Source of the DNA: Limisphaerales bacterium
Lineage (GTDB): Bacteria > Verrucomicrobiota > Verrucomicrobiia > Limisphaerales > BOG-1460
Length of the DNA stretch: 50,402 nt
NCBI GenBank assembly: GCA_003159675.1
Contig: PLQC01000124.1
Coordinates: forward strand, 37,650 to 88,051
Direction of reading: 5' to 3'
Shown: piece after piece, positions 14,820 to 22,401 of the stretch
Numbering within the stretch: position 1 is the first letter of the stretch
Layout: the number at the start of each line of letters is the position of its first letter
Made by a program: the position numbers and the translations under genes
Notes under the pieces: generated by a model
Told to the model about the DNA's origin: nothing
The model's database searches: none
What the model saw: only the letters and a program-made list of their open reading frames with translations

Positions 14820-15935
14820 ATGAAAATGAAACTTTGGTCGGTTTACGTGATGATGGTTTCCACGAGCCTGCTCGCGCAGCAAGCAAGCAATTCCGTTCCC
14901 GCCGAGCCCGTCGAACCTCCCGCCGCCGCCCCGGTGGCGGCCGCAGTGCAGCCGGAGCCGGAACCTACCAATGCCCCCGCCGCCAAACCTGCCGGCAAAA
15001 AGGCCGCCGGGAAGAAGGCCCGGGCCAAACATGCCGCCCGAAAAGCCGCCGAGGCCGCTGCGGAGCTGAAGACCGTGCCGCTCGTTCCCGGACCGGCCGT
15101 GGTCGCCGCCCGGCACGTGAATGTGCGCGGCCAGGCGAAGCTCAACAGCGAAGTCATCACCCGCATGACAAATGGGGAGCCCGTGACGGTGATTCAGGAA
15201 GTGACGCTGAAGCATTCCGGACCGGAGGAGCCCTCGGTCTGGGCAAAAATCGCTTTGCCGGAAAAGGCCCACGCCTGGGTGTATGCCTCCTACATCGACG
15301 CGACGAATAAAACCGTCATGGCGAAAAAGCTGAACTTGCGGGGCGGACCGGGGGAGAATTACAGCGTTCTCGGGATCCTCCACCAGGGCGATGGGGTCCA
15401 GGAAATCCAGACCAAGGGCAAATGGATGGAAATTGAAGCAACCACCAATGCCTACGCTTTTATGGCGGCCCAATACCTGACCCAGGAACCGTCCGCGCTC
15501 GCCGCCGCCGCTCCCGAGCAGCCCGCGGCCGTGGCCGAAGCCGCACCGGCCGCCGAAGCCGCCACCAACACCCCGGCTGCGACTGAGGCCGTGACCGACA
15601 CGAATCAAATGGCCGTCGCCCCGACGAATGAAATGGCCGCGGCCGCGACGAACGAAGTGGCCGCCGCCCCGCCCGCGGAAGAGCCTCCGCCGCTCCGCAT
15701 CGTGCAGCGCGAAGGCATTGTTCGCTACACCGCCAGCATTCAGGCCCCGACCATGTTTGAACTGGTCAGCCCGGAGAACCACAAACCCATCGATTACCTT
15801 TACACCACATCCACCAACCTTGACCTGAACCGCTACAAGGGGCTGCACATTGTCGTCACGGGCGAGGAAGGTCTCGACGAACGCTGGAAAAACACGCCGC
15901 TCATTGTCATTCAACGCATCCAGGTAATCGAGTGA
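14820..15935 (+). CDS. Secreted SH3-domain protein with Ala/Pro-rich linkers
   Basis: An exported or envelope protein of 371 residues. A signal peptide covers roughly residues 1-19, ending SLLAQQ. A Pro/Ala/Lys-rich linker follows to about residue 85. There are two bacterial SH3-like repeats, at about 92-158 (VVAARHVNVRGQAKLNSEVI) and 165-222 (AKKLNLRGGPGENYSVLG). These are followed by a second Ala-rich linker to about 300 and a conserved-looking C-terminal domain of about 65 residues (YTASIQAPTMFELV). SH3b repeats often bind cell-wall peptides. The stop overlaps the folD start (TGATG). Function is unknown. Confidence 0.8.
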   Translation: MKMKLWSVYVMMVSTSLLAQQASNSVPAEPVEPPAAAPVAAAVQPEPEPTNAPAAKPAGKKAAGKKARAKHAARKAAEAAAELKTVPLVPGPAVVAARHVNVRGQAKLNSEVITRMTNGEPVTVIQEVTLKHSGPEEPSVWAKIALPEKAHAWVYASYIDATNKTVMAKKLNLRGGPGENYSVLGILHQGDGVQEIQTKGKWMEIEATTNAYAFMAAQYLTQEPSALAAAAPEQPAAVAEAAPAAEAATNTPAATEAVTDTNQMAVAPTNEMAAAATNEVAAAPPAEEPPPLRIVQREGIVRYTASIQAPTMFELVSPENHKPIDYLYTTSTNLDLNRYKGLHIVVTGEEGLDERWKNTPLIVIQRIQVIE

Positions 15936-16825
15936 TGGCGGGGGCCGACCTCATCGACGGGCGTGCCATCGCCGCAACAATCCAGGCCGATGTGGCACGG
16001 CGGGTCGCCGGATTGAAAACCCGCGGCGTGCAGCCCGGTCTGGCCTTCGTCCGCGTCGGCGAGGACCCGGCGTCGAAAGTCTATGTCGGCCGGAAGGAAA
16101 AAACCTGTGGCGAACTGGGCATCCATTCCGAGACTCACGTCCTGCCCGAGGCGGCGGATGAAAGGGAATTGCTCGAGTTGATTTCAGGATTGAACGCGGA
16201 TCCGCGTTTGCATGCAATCCTGGTCCAGGCACCGCTTCCCGCGCAGATCCGCGAGTCCGTCGTGTATTCCGCCGTGCTGCCGGGGAAGGATGTGGACGGT
16301 TTTCATCCGGTGAACGTGGGCAAACTGGCGCTTGGTGATCCGACCGGATTCAAACCCTGCACGCCGGCGGGCATCCGGGAATTGCTCGCGCATTCGGGCG
16401 TGCGGACCGAAGGCGCCGAGGTCGTCATCCTCGGCCGCGGCAACATCGTAGGCAAACCGCTGGCGATCCTGCTCTGCCAGAAGGAGCCGAATGCGAATGC
16501 AACGGTGACGATCTGCCACTCGCGCACGCGTGACATCCGGGCGCATTGCCGCCGGGCGGACATTCTGGTCGCCGCCATGGGCGCGCCCGAATTTGTGAAG
16601 GCCGACATGGTCAAACCGGGGGCGGTTGTGATTGACGTGGGGGTGAACCGGGTGCCCGATCCCGGCGCCAAGGGCGGCTCGCGACTGGTGGGCGACGTGG
16701 ATTTTGCCGGCGTGCGAGCGGTCGCCGGAAAAATCACGCCGAATCCCGGCGGCGTCGGCCCGATGACCATCGCCATGCTGATGCAGAACACCGTTCGCGC
16801 CGCCGAAATAGCCGCGCACATTTGA
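15935..16825 (+). CDS. folD: Bifunctional methylenetetrahydrofolate dehydrogenase / methenyltetrahydrofolate cyclohydrolase
   Basis: Interconverts 5,10-methylene- and 10-formyl-tetrahydrofolate, supplying one-carbon units to purine synthesis (PurH is also in this window). It has 296 residues from ATG 15935, which overlaps the upstream stop codon; a GTG one codon earlier is also possible. The catalytic segment YVGRKEKTCGELGI holds Lys56. KDVDGFHP lies near residue 110, GRGNIVGKP near 167 forms the NADP site, and PGGVGPMT lies near 271. Family length and all signatures are normal. Confidence 0.96.
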   Translation: MAGADLIDGRAIAATIQADVARRVAGLKTRGVQPGLAFVRVGEDPASKVYVGRKEKTCGELGIHSETHVLPEAADERELLELISGLNADPRLHAILVQAPLPAQIRESVVYSAVLPGKDVDGFHPVNVGKLALGDPTGFKPCTPAGIRELLAHSGVRTEGAEVVILGRGNIVGKPLAILLCQKEPNANATVTICHSRTRDIRAHCRRADILVAAMGAPEFVKADMVKPGAVVIDVGVNRVPDPGAKGGSRLVGDVDFAGVRAVAGKITPNPGGVGPMTIAMLMQNTVRAAEIAAHI

Positions 16826-16844
16826 GAATTGAAATCCTGACAAT

Positions 16845-17291
16845 ATGCAAGCCACTCGAATTCTGCCCGATCTGCAATGCTCGCTCCTGTGCGAGGAAAT
16901 CCGCCAGGAAGTGACGGGAAGCTTCTTCCTGATCGGTGTCATCAATCTTATCCGCGTGCCGCAACTGCCGGTTGTGGCCTTCAGGTTGAGCGTCTTCAAT
17001 CGCTGGACGGCGGGCCTCGGCCAATTCACCGAAAGCGTCCGGTTCATCGCCCCGGACCAGACCACGGTGCTGCGCAAAGGCGAGGTGAAATTCAGCCTGC
17101 AGGATCCCAATCTGCAGGCGACCAATGTCACCGTTTTCGGACAGGTCGAGTTCAAGACCGCGGGAACCCATTTCGTCGAGGTGCTCGTGGATGACGTCAT
17201 GAAACTCCGCTATCCGATTCCCGTCCTCCTCGCGCCGCCCCAGGCCCAGAATCCTCCGCGCCCGGCCGCCGAGGGCCAGCCGCCCTCCTGA
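16845..17291 (+). CDS. DUF6941-like protein
   Basis: A 148-residue protein of unknown function. The start PDLQCSLLCEEIRQEVTGSF resembles the opening of the DUF6941 family, which is common in Verrucomicrobia and reads 'capability, response, version'-like: CEEIRQEVTGSFFLIGV. The body is predicted beta-rich, with GHTFVEV-like strands (here AGTHFVEVLVDD) near residue 110. It closes with a Pro-rich tail. It has no signal peptide. It lies 19 bases after folD on the same strand. The family link is from memory and should be treated as probable. Confidence 0.65.
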   Translation: MQATRILPDLQCSLLCEEIRQEVTGSFFLIGVINLIRVPQLPVVAFRLSVFNRWTAGLGQFTESVRFIAPDQTTVLRKGEVKFSLQDPNLQATNVTVFGQVEFKTAGTHFVEVLVDDVMKLRYPIPVLLAPPQAQNPPRPAAEGQPPS

Positions 17292-17359
17292 AACCCCGCC
17301 CGGCAGGGCCGACACAACCGCTGACAATCGCCGCCCGTCCCGCTAATATCGGAAGCCTG

Positions 17360-17404
17360 ATGAAACCGCCGGTCGCGCGCCGACGGCGACGTCGTGTTTC
17401 ATGA
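17360..17404 (+). CDS. Possible 14-residue basic leader peptide
   Basis: ATG 17360 opens a 14-codon frame, MKPPVARRRRRRVS, that ends in a TGA overlapping the ATG of the membrane protein gene (ATGA at 17401-17404). It could couple translation, but may equally be chance. There is no clear ribosome site in front of it. Confidence 0.2.
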   Translation: MKPPVARRRRRRVS

Positions 17405-18249
17405 TACTACCGGTACCAGCAAAGCTGAAGGGCTGGCAGCCGCTGACTCCGAGCGGGGTGGCGGCATTCGCCAACGCTTCGATGGGGCGCCTGTTTCTCG
17501 TTCAATTCGCCGCCGCCGCCCTGATCGCCGCGTCGCTGGTCTGGTTCCTGGCCACAGATTGGTTCCCCTCCATCCGCGCCGCGATCCATCGCCTGCCAGC
17601 GCGGGGCGAAATCCGCGCGGGTCGGCTCGACTGGGCGGATGAATCCCCGCAAACCCTGTCCGAGGGACATTTCCTCGCCTTCACCGTCGATCTGAATCAT
17701 GAAGACCGGTTGCACTTGCCGACGCACGTTCAGGTCGAATTCGGAAGGGACAGTGTCCGGATCTATTCCTTGTTCGGATGCGCCGAATCCGGCTATCCGA
17801 GGGACTGGACCCTCCCGTTCAACCGATCCGACCTGGAGCCCTGGTGGGGGGCATGGGAGCCTCCCATCCTGTGGATCAGTGCGGGTACCACCCTTGTGGT
17901 GCTGATGGGAGGGTGGATGCTCCTGGCGACAGTTTACTTCCTACCGGTGTGGTTGACCGGCTACTACGCCAATCGCGACTTGAGTTTGTTGGAAAGCTGG
18001 AAGATGGCGGGCGCGGCGATGGCGCCCGGGGCTTTGCTCATGGCTGCGGGGATCGTCCTGTATGGGCTTGGGGCGCTCGATCTGGTGGAATGGATCATCA
18101 CCGTCTGCGCCCACTTCCTGGTCGGATGGCTCTATTTGTTGATGAGCCCGTTTTGTGCTCCGCGGCTGCCGTCGCCGGTCGCAATCCGGGGAAATCCCTT
18201 CACTGTTCCCGGGGACAAGAGGAACAGGCCGCGCGACAGGAGAACTTAG
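17401..18249 (+). CDS. Membrane protein of unknown function
   Basis: A 282-residue protein with a membrane helix at about residues 31-50 (LVQFAAAALIAASLVWF), followed by an extracytoplasmic domain to about 150. Then come three further helices, at about 159-180, 198-222 and 228-246. The soluble part contains LEPWWGAWEPP just before the second helix. No known motif is recognised. It sits between the DUF6941-like gene and the TPR-LysM lipoprotein on the same strand, so a role in the envelope is likely by context only. The start has no Shine-Dalgarno sequence. Confidence 0.75.
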   Translation: MILPVPAKLKGWQPLTPSGVAAFANASMGRLFLVQFAAAALIAASLVWFLATDWFPSIRAAIHRLPARGEIRAGRLDWADESPQTLSEGHFLAFTVDLNHEDRLHLPTHVQVEFGRDSVRIYSLFGCAESGYPRDWTLPFNRSDLEPWWGAWEPPILWISAGTTLVVLMGGWMLLATVYFLPVWLTGYYANRDLSLLESWKMAGAAMAPGALLMAAGIVLYGLGALDLVEWIITVCAHFLVGWLYLLMSPFCAPRLPSPVAIRGNPFTVPGDKRNRPRDRRT

Positions 18250-18294
18250 CCAACGCGTATTGCGCCTTTCCGCCGGTTCGATTAGTGTCGCCCC

Positions 18295-19068
18295 ATGACG
18301 TGTTCGGTCCGGCTTATTCGCTGCGCGCTGGCCTTTCTGCTCCTGGCGTGCCTGGACGGCTGCCTGCCTTCCAGTCAAAGCCAGATGGAGGAGGAGAAAG
18401 AGCCGCATTTTCTCGCGGGCAAGAGCTGCATCAACAACATGGATTACAAAGGGGCGATCGATGAGTTCGAAAAAGCGCTGGAAGCGAATCCGCATTCGGC
18501 ATCAGCGCATTTTCAGTTGGGATGGTTGTATGAGGAGAAGGAGCCCGACCCGGCCGCAGCCATCTATCATTACGAGCAGTTCCTGAAGCTGCGCCCGAAT
18601 TCGGACAACGCCGAGGTGATCGCTCAGCACATCACGAATTGCAAGCAAGACCTCGCGAAAACCGTCCTGCCCCTGCCGGTCACGCCGGGTATGCAACGCG
18701 AATTCGAGCAGCTCGCCGAGGAGAACAAGCGGCTCCACGAGGAAATCGAGAAGTGGAGGGCTTACGCAAGCCGCCTGCAGCCGCCTGCCAGCCCTGCCCC
18801 CTCCGCAACCGCCACGAACAAACCGGCGCACACCGAGCTGGCCGCGCAAGCCCCGGCGCCACATCCCGCCTACAACAATCTTCCGGCCGACACTCGTCCG
18901 CCGGAAACCACAAGCTCCACCCACACCTACGTGGTCAAGTCCGGGGATTCCCTCTATTCGATCGCCCGGAAGGGCGGCTTCAAGCTCGAGGCTCTCCTCG
19001 CCGCCAATCCCGGCCTGGATCCCAAGCGGCTCAGGGTCGGACAGGGATTGAATCTTCCATCGCCCTGA
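18295..19068 (+). CDS. Lipoprotein with TPR repeats and a C-terminal LysM domain
   Basis: A 257-residue envelope lipoprotein. The lipobox LDGC gives the lipidated Cys23. Residues 40-110 form about two TPR-like repeats (YKGAIDEFEKALEANPHSAS and the following helix pair). A coiled-coil stretch lies at about 145-165 and a Pro/Ala/Thr-rich linker at 165-205. The LysM domain is at 211-255 (TYVVKSGDSLYSIARKGG). LysM binds peptidoglycan, so the protein probably tethers a TPR scaffold between the membrane and the wall. It is followed after 11 bases by a membrane-anchored protein gene. Confidence 0.85.
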   Translation: MTCSVRLIRCALAFLLLACLDGCLPSSQSQMEEEKEPHFLAGKSCINNMDYKGAIDEFEKALEANPHSASAHFQLGWLYEEKEPDPAAAIYHYEQFLKLRPNSDNAEVIAQHITNCKQDLAKTVLPLPVTPGMQREFEQLAEENKRLHEEIEKWRAYASRLQPPASPAPSATATNKPAHTELAAQAPAPHPAYNNLPADTRPPETTSSTHTYVVKSGDSLYSIARKGGFKLEALLAANPGLDPKRLRVGQGLNLPSP

Positions 19069-19079
19069 CGGGATCCACC

Positions 19080-19892
19080 ATGCTTTCCCGGGCCGTTTTC
19101 ATCCTGATCACCGTGTTCTGGTTGACGATGAACGCCCTGCTCTGGCACGCCGAGTTCGGTTCCCGCGACGCCCGGTCCAGCTCCGTCGCGCTCGAATCGG
19201 TTTGGGACCGGATTCTGACATCGCCCGACAGTTCCTCCTTGAGCGTTGTTTGGCGTGGCCGGAGGGTTGGGTATTGTCACTGCGTCACCAGTGTGGGTGA
19301 GGCGTGGGCAAACGTGACGGATGACACCCTGCCGGCGGGAGCGCCGAAGAAAAGCCGTTCGTACCAACTCCAGGTTGAAGGCAGCGTCGTCATGCCGACA
19401 TGGACGAACCGCCTTCGATTCGATGGCATCCTCAAAGTGGATCTCCACCACCAATGGCAGGAACTGGATGTCCACGTGAGAATCCGCCCCGTATCGTGCC
19501 ACATCCATTCTGTCGCCCGCGAGCAAACCGTGCAATTGTCCGCCCAGGAGGGTGAGGCCCGGCTCGAACACACCTTCAAATTCTCCGAATTACGCAATCC
19601 CGAAGCCCTAGTCAGCGCCTGCTGGGCGCCGTTTGCGGGCGAGTGGCCGGGAGAAGCGGGATCGCTGCCGCCGACAATGCCAACCCCGGGATCGCCCGGC
19701 TTGGGAGTCAAGTCGGACGCCAGCGAGGAAACGCTGCAGATCGGCCATGCGCAGGCCCGCGTTTATCGGGTGCAGACCCATTTGCTGGATCGAGACGGGG
19801 TTCTCATACTCGTCAGTCGCGTGGGCGAGATCCTGCGGGTCGAGCTGCCGGGTGGATGGATCCTGGTCAGCGACCAATTGATGGCTCTGTGA
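19080..19892 (+). CDS. Membrane-anchored protein of unknown function
   Basis: A 270-residue protein with an N-terminal membrane helix at about residues 5-23 (AVFILITVFWLTMNALLW) and a periplasmic body. Residues about 50-140 look beta-rich (SLSVVWRGRRVGYCHCVTSV). The C-terminus RVGEILRVELPGGWILVSDQ resembles the end of lipoprotein-type or LolA/MucB-like beta folds, but no family is certain. There are few Cys. It begins 11 bases after the LysM lipoprotein and is followed by the ABC ATPase 23 bases later. The spacing implies one operon. Confidence 0.75.
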   Translation: MLSRAVFILITVFWLTMNALLWHAEFGSRDARSSSVALESVWDRILTSPDSSSLSVVWRGRRVGYCHCVTSVGEAWANVTDDTLPAGAPKKSRSYQLQVEGSVVMPTWTNRLRFDGILKVDLHHQWQELDVHVRIRPVSCHIHSVAREQTVQLSAQEGEARLEHTFKFSELRNPEALVSACWAPFAGEWPGEAGSLPPTMPTPGSPGLGVKSDASEETLQIGHAQARVYRVQTHLLDRDGVLILVSRVGEILRVELPGGWILVSDQLMAL

Positions 19893-19915
19893 CGAACCCC
19901 TGTGGTTGATCGGGC

Positions 19916-20683
19916 ATGATTGAACTGGTTCATCTGGTCAAAAAATTCGGCGATCTCATCGCCGTAAACGATGTCACGCTGGCCATACCGCGCGGGGAAT
20001 TCTTTGCGATGCTCGGCCCAAACGCCGCCGGCAAGACCACCACCTTGAAGATTCTCACAGGGCTGATGAAACCCGGCTCGGGCAGCGCGCGGGTCGCCGG
20101 GTTCGACGTCCAGGATTTTCCTCTCGAAGCCCGGCGCCGACTGGCCTTCGTTCCGGATTTCCCCTTCCTTTATGACAAATTGACCCCCTGGGAGTTCTTC
20201 CGGTTTATGGGAGAACTCTTCCAAATGGAAGACACCCGGATTGAGGCCAACGCCCGGCAGCTCGTCGAACGGTTCGACCTCGAACCCTGCCTGCACCAAC
20301 CCATCGAGGGACTCTCCCACGGCACACGCCAGCGCGTGGCCCTGTTGTCGGCCCTGCTGCATGATCCGGAGGTGGTGATCATCGACGAACCCATGGTCGG
20401 CCTCGACCCGCAACATGCTCGAGTGGTGAAGGATATCCTCAAGGAGCGATCCCGGGCCGGCGCCACTGTCCTCATCTCCACTCACCAGTTGAGCGTCGCG
20501 GAGGAACTGGCCGATCGGATCGGAATCATCCACCGCGGACGGCTGATCGCCCTCGGCACTCCCGACGAATTGTGCCGGCAAGACGGCCATTCCGGCTCTT
20601 TGGAAAAAGTTTTCCTTACATTAACGGCGCCAGATGCCGATATAAACCAGGAACCGGCTTCGAACGAACCCGGTCCAACATAA
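19916..20683 (+). CDS. ABC transporter ATP-binding protein (CcmA/NatA type)
   Basis: An ATPase of an ABC exporter or membrane-processing system, 255 residues. Walker A is GPNAAGKTT at residues 34-42, the signature is LSHGTRQ near 137, Walker B is VVIIDEP near 157, and the switch His is in STHQL near 189. It belongs to the DrrA/CcmA/NatA-like class, which works with separate permeases. No permease follows on this strand before the 335-base gap, so the partner lies elsewhere or the preceding membrane proteins take that role. The last 25 residues are a hydrophilic tail. Confidence 0.9.
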   Translation: MIELVHLVKKFGDLIAVNDVTLAIPRGEFFAMLGPNAAGKTTTLKILTGLMKPGSGSARVAGFDVQDFPLEARRRLAFVPDFPFLYDKLTPWEFFRFMGELFQMEDTRIEANARQLVERFDLEPCLHQPIEGLSHGTRQRVALLSALLHDPEVVIIDEPMVGLDPQHARVVKDILKERSRAGATVLISTHQLSVAEELADRIGIIHRGRLIALGTPDELCRQDGHSGSLEKVFLTLTAPDADINQEPASNEPGPT

Positions 20684-21018
20684 TGTGTGCTCAAGCAACC
20701 CATAAGGGCTGCTGCGCGCCGCCGTGAAGGCCAAAGCTGTGGCAAAAAAATTGAACGGACGCCCGTTTTCAGCAATCTACTGTGAGTGGGCGACGTTGGT
20801 TCATTGCGCGGCTGCGCCGGCGCGGCCGGTGTTTCCATTGACAGCAGGGTTCAGCAGGGATGGGGCTGGGAATCAGCAGGAAAAGTATTTGCTTTTTTCA
20901 TCCTTTCTATAAAATGGAAAAGTGAAGAATCATTTGACAGCGGGTGTGATTTTTCTTAATAACTAGCAGGTTTACTGTTGGCACTGCTTCTTGGGGTGTT
21001 AAACATACTGAACAACTT
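20684..21018. other. Gene-free stretch upstream of the polysaccharide export genes
   Basis: No supported gene. The right half is AT-rich and holds a promoter candidate at 20934-20962. The left half is GC-rich, without recognisable structure. Confidence 0.5.
20934..20962 (+). promoter_or_regulatory. Possible promoter of the polysaccharide export cluster
   Basis: A perfect TTGACA at 20934-20939 is followed 15-17 bases later by an AT-rich CTTAATAA (20955-20962) that could act as the -10 element. It lies about 56 bases before the ATG at 21019, in the most AT-rich part of the window. Confidence 0.45.
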
Positions 21019-22338
21019 ATGAAAAAATTCGTTGCCTCTATGGGATTGGCTGCACTCGGGGCGTCATGCCTCAATGCAGTTCACGGACAAGACACAGCGC
21101 CACCGCCTTACAAACCTTGGAATGTCTCGGCCACATTGCGCGGCTTTTATGATGACAACATCAATACCGCGCCCAATGGGACAAACAAGGTCGGCTCACT
21201 TGGAGGTCAGGTCAGTCCCGGGGTGGGGTTGGACTGGCGAAATGATCAAACGACCATCAAGGCCAATTACACCTATACGCTCCGGTGGTATGACAAGCAG
21301 CCCATCGGAAATACAAGCCACTACGATCAGGACCACCAGTTCGATGGCGAGTTCGACCACGCCTTCAGCGAACGGTACCAGCTCGGCGTGAAGGATTCAT
21401 TTGTCGTCGGCCAGGAGCCGGATTTTCTGCGCACTGCTTACGCCATCTCCGAACCCCAGCGCGTCTCCGGCTCCAACATTCGCAATAATGGCCAGATCAA
21501 TTTCGACGCCCAGTTGACTCCGGTCTTCGGGCTGGAGCTGGGATACGCCAACGCTTACTTCGATTATGCCGACCACGGCGTGAGAATAGACAACAGTGTC
21601 TTCCCGAACCTGGTCGCCCCGAGTCTTGCCGGCATCTTGAATCGCATGGAGCACTCGATCCATGTGGACGGGCGCTTCCAGATGATGCCGGAAACGGTCG
21701 CCATCGTGGGTTATCAATACAAAGAGGTGGATTTTACGGGGAACGAGATCATCGCCGCCCCCTTCATCATCCCGACGGGCTACCTCATCGAAACGAGCGA
21801 TGCCAGAAACAGCCGGGCGCATTATGGCTACGTGGGTCTCGATCATAACTTCAATCCCGATTTCTCAGGATCGCTCCGCGCCGGTTTGAGCGACACGGCG
21901 TACTACAATTCTCCGGACAATGCAAACGACGTGAGTCCGTACGTGATGGCGAGCCTCCGCTATAACTATGCCGTGGAAAGTTACGGAGAGATCGGATTCA
22001 GCTATGACAGAAACCCCACCGATCTCGTCAGCCCCGATGCCAGGGGCAACCTGACGTTGGGCGAGGAATCCGCGGTTGTTTACGGGAATATCTGTCACCG
22101 CATCATTCCCAAGCTCTATGGCAGCTTGATGGCCCAGTTCCAGAATTCGACGTTCACGGATGGGGAGTTTAACGGCTCCTCGGAGCGCATGTTCCTCGTT
22201 GGTTTGGACCTGAAGTACAGCTTCAACGCTTACCTTTCCGCGGATGTCGGCTACAACTATGACTGGTTGAAGTCGGATGTTCCCGAAGAGAATTACGACA
22301 GAAATCGTGTTTACTTCGGTGTGACAGGCACCTATTAA
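21019..22338 (+). CDS. Outer-membrane beta-barrel protein of the polysaccharide export cluster
   Basis: A 439-residue exported protein. Residues 1-24 are a signal peptide ending HGQ. The remainder is a series of alternating amphipathic strands rich in Tyr, Asn, Asp and Gly (for example LRGFYDDNINTAP and YTYTLRWYDKQ), ending in the aromatic-terminated NRVYFGVTGTY, as expected for an outer-membrane barrel. Proteins of this sort (BBP2-like) often precede Wzc/Wza genes in Verrucomicrobia and related phyla and may form the outer-membrane exit for the polymer. The gene is followed by a hairpin-T tract, then wzc. Confidence 0.82.
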   Translation: MKKFVASMGLAALGASCLNAVHGQDTAPPPYKPWNVSATLRGFYDDNINTAPNGTNKVGSLGGQVSPGVGLDWRNDQTTIKANYTYTLRWYDKQPIGNTSHYDQDHQFDGEFDHAFSERYQLGVKDSFVVGQEPDFLRTAYAISEPQRVSGSNIRNNGQINFDAQLTPVFGLELGYANAYFDYADHGVRIDNSVFPNLVAPSLAGILNRMEHSIHVDGRFQMMPETVAIVGYQYKEVDFTGNEIIAAPFIIPTGYLIETSDARNSRAHYGYVGLDHNFNPDFSGSLRAGLSDTAYYNSPDNANDVSPYVMASLRYNYAVESYGEIGFSYDRNPTDLVSPDARGNLTLGEESAVVYGNICHRIIPKLYGSLMAQFQNSTFTDGEFNGSSERMFLVGLDLKYSFNAYLSADVGYNYDWLKSDVPEENYDRNRVYFGVTGTY

Positions 22339-22358
22339 TATAGCCTGAAGCATGTTTT

Positions 22359-22396
22359 GGGGGGCTGGGCAATCATGACTGGCCCCCTCTTTTTTT
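22359..22396 (+). terminator. Rho-independent terminator or attenuator just before the Wzc-like gene
   Basis: A GC-rich stem GGGGGCT (22360-22366) pairs with GGCCCCC (22381-22387), with one G-T pair. It is followed by CTC and seven T residues (22390-22396). The next gene starts at 22402, only 5 bases after the T tract, so the hairpin would decide how much transcript reaches the export genes. Confidence 0.7.
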
Positions 22397-22401
22397 GACT
22401 T

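Noticed and set aside
20724-20912. 62-codon plus-strand frame in the gap before the barrel gene
   Set aside because: It has no ribosome site and no family features, and its composition differs from the neighbouring genes.
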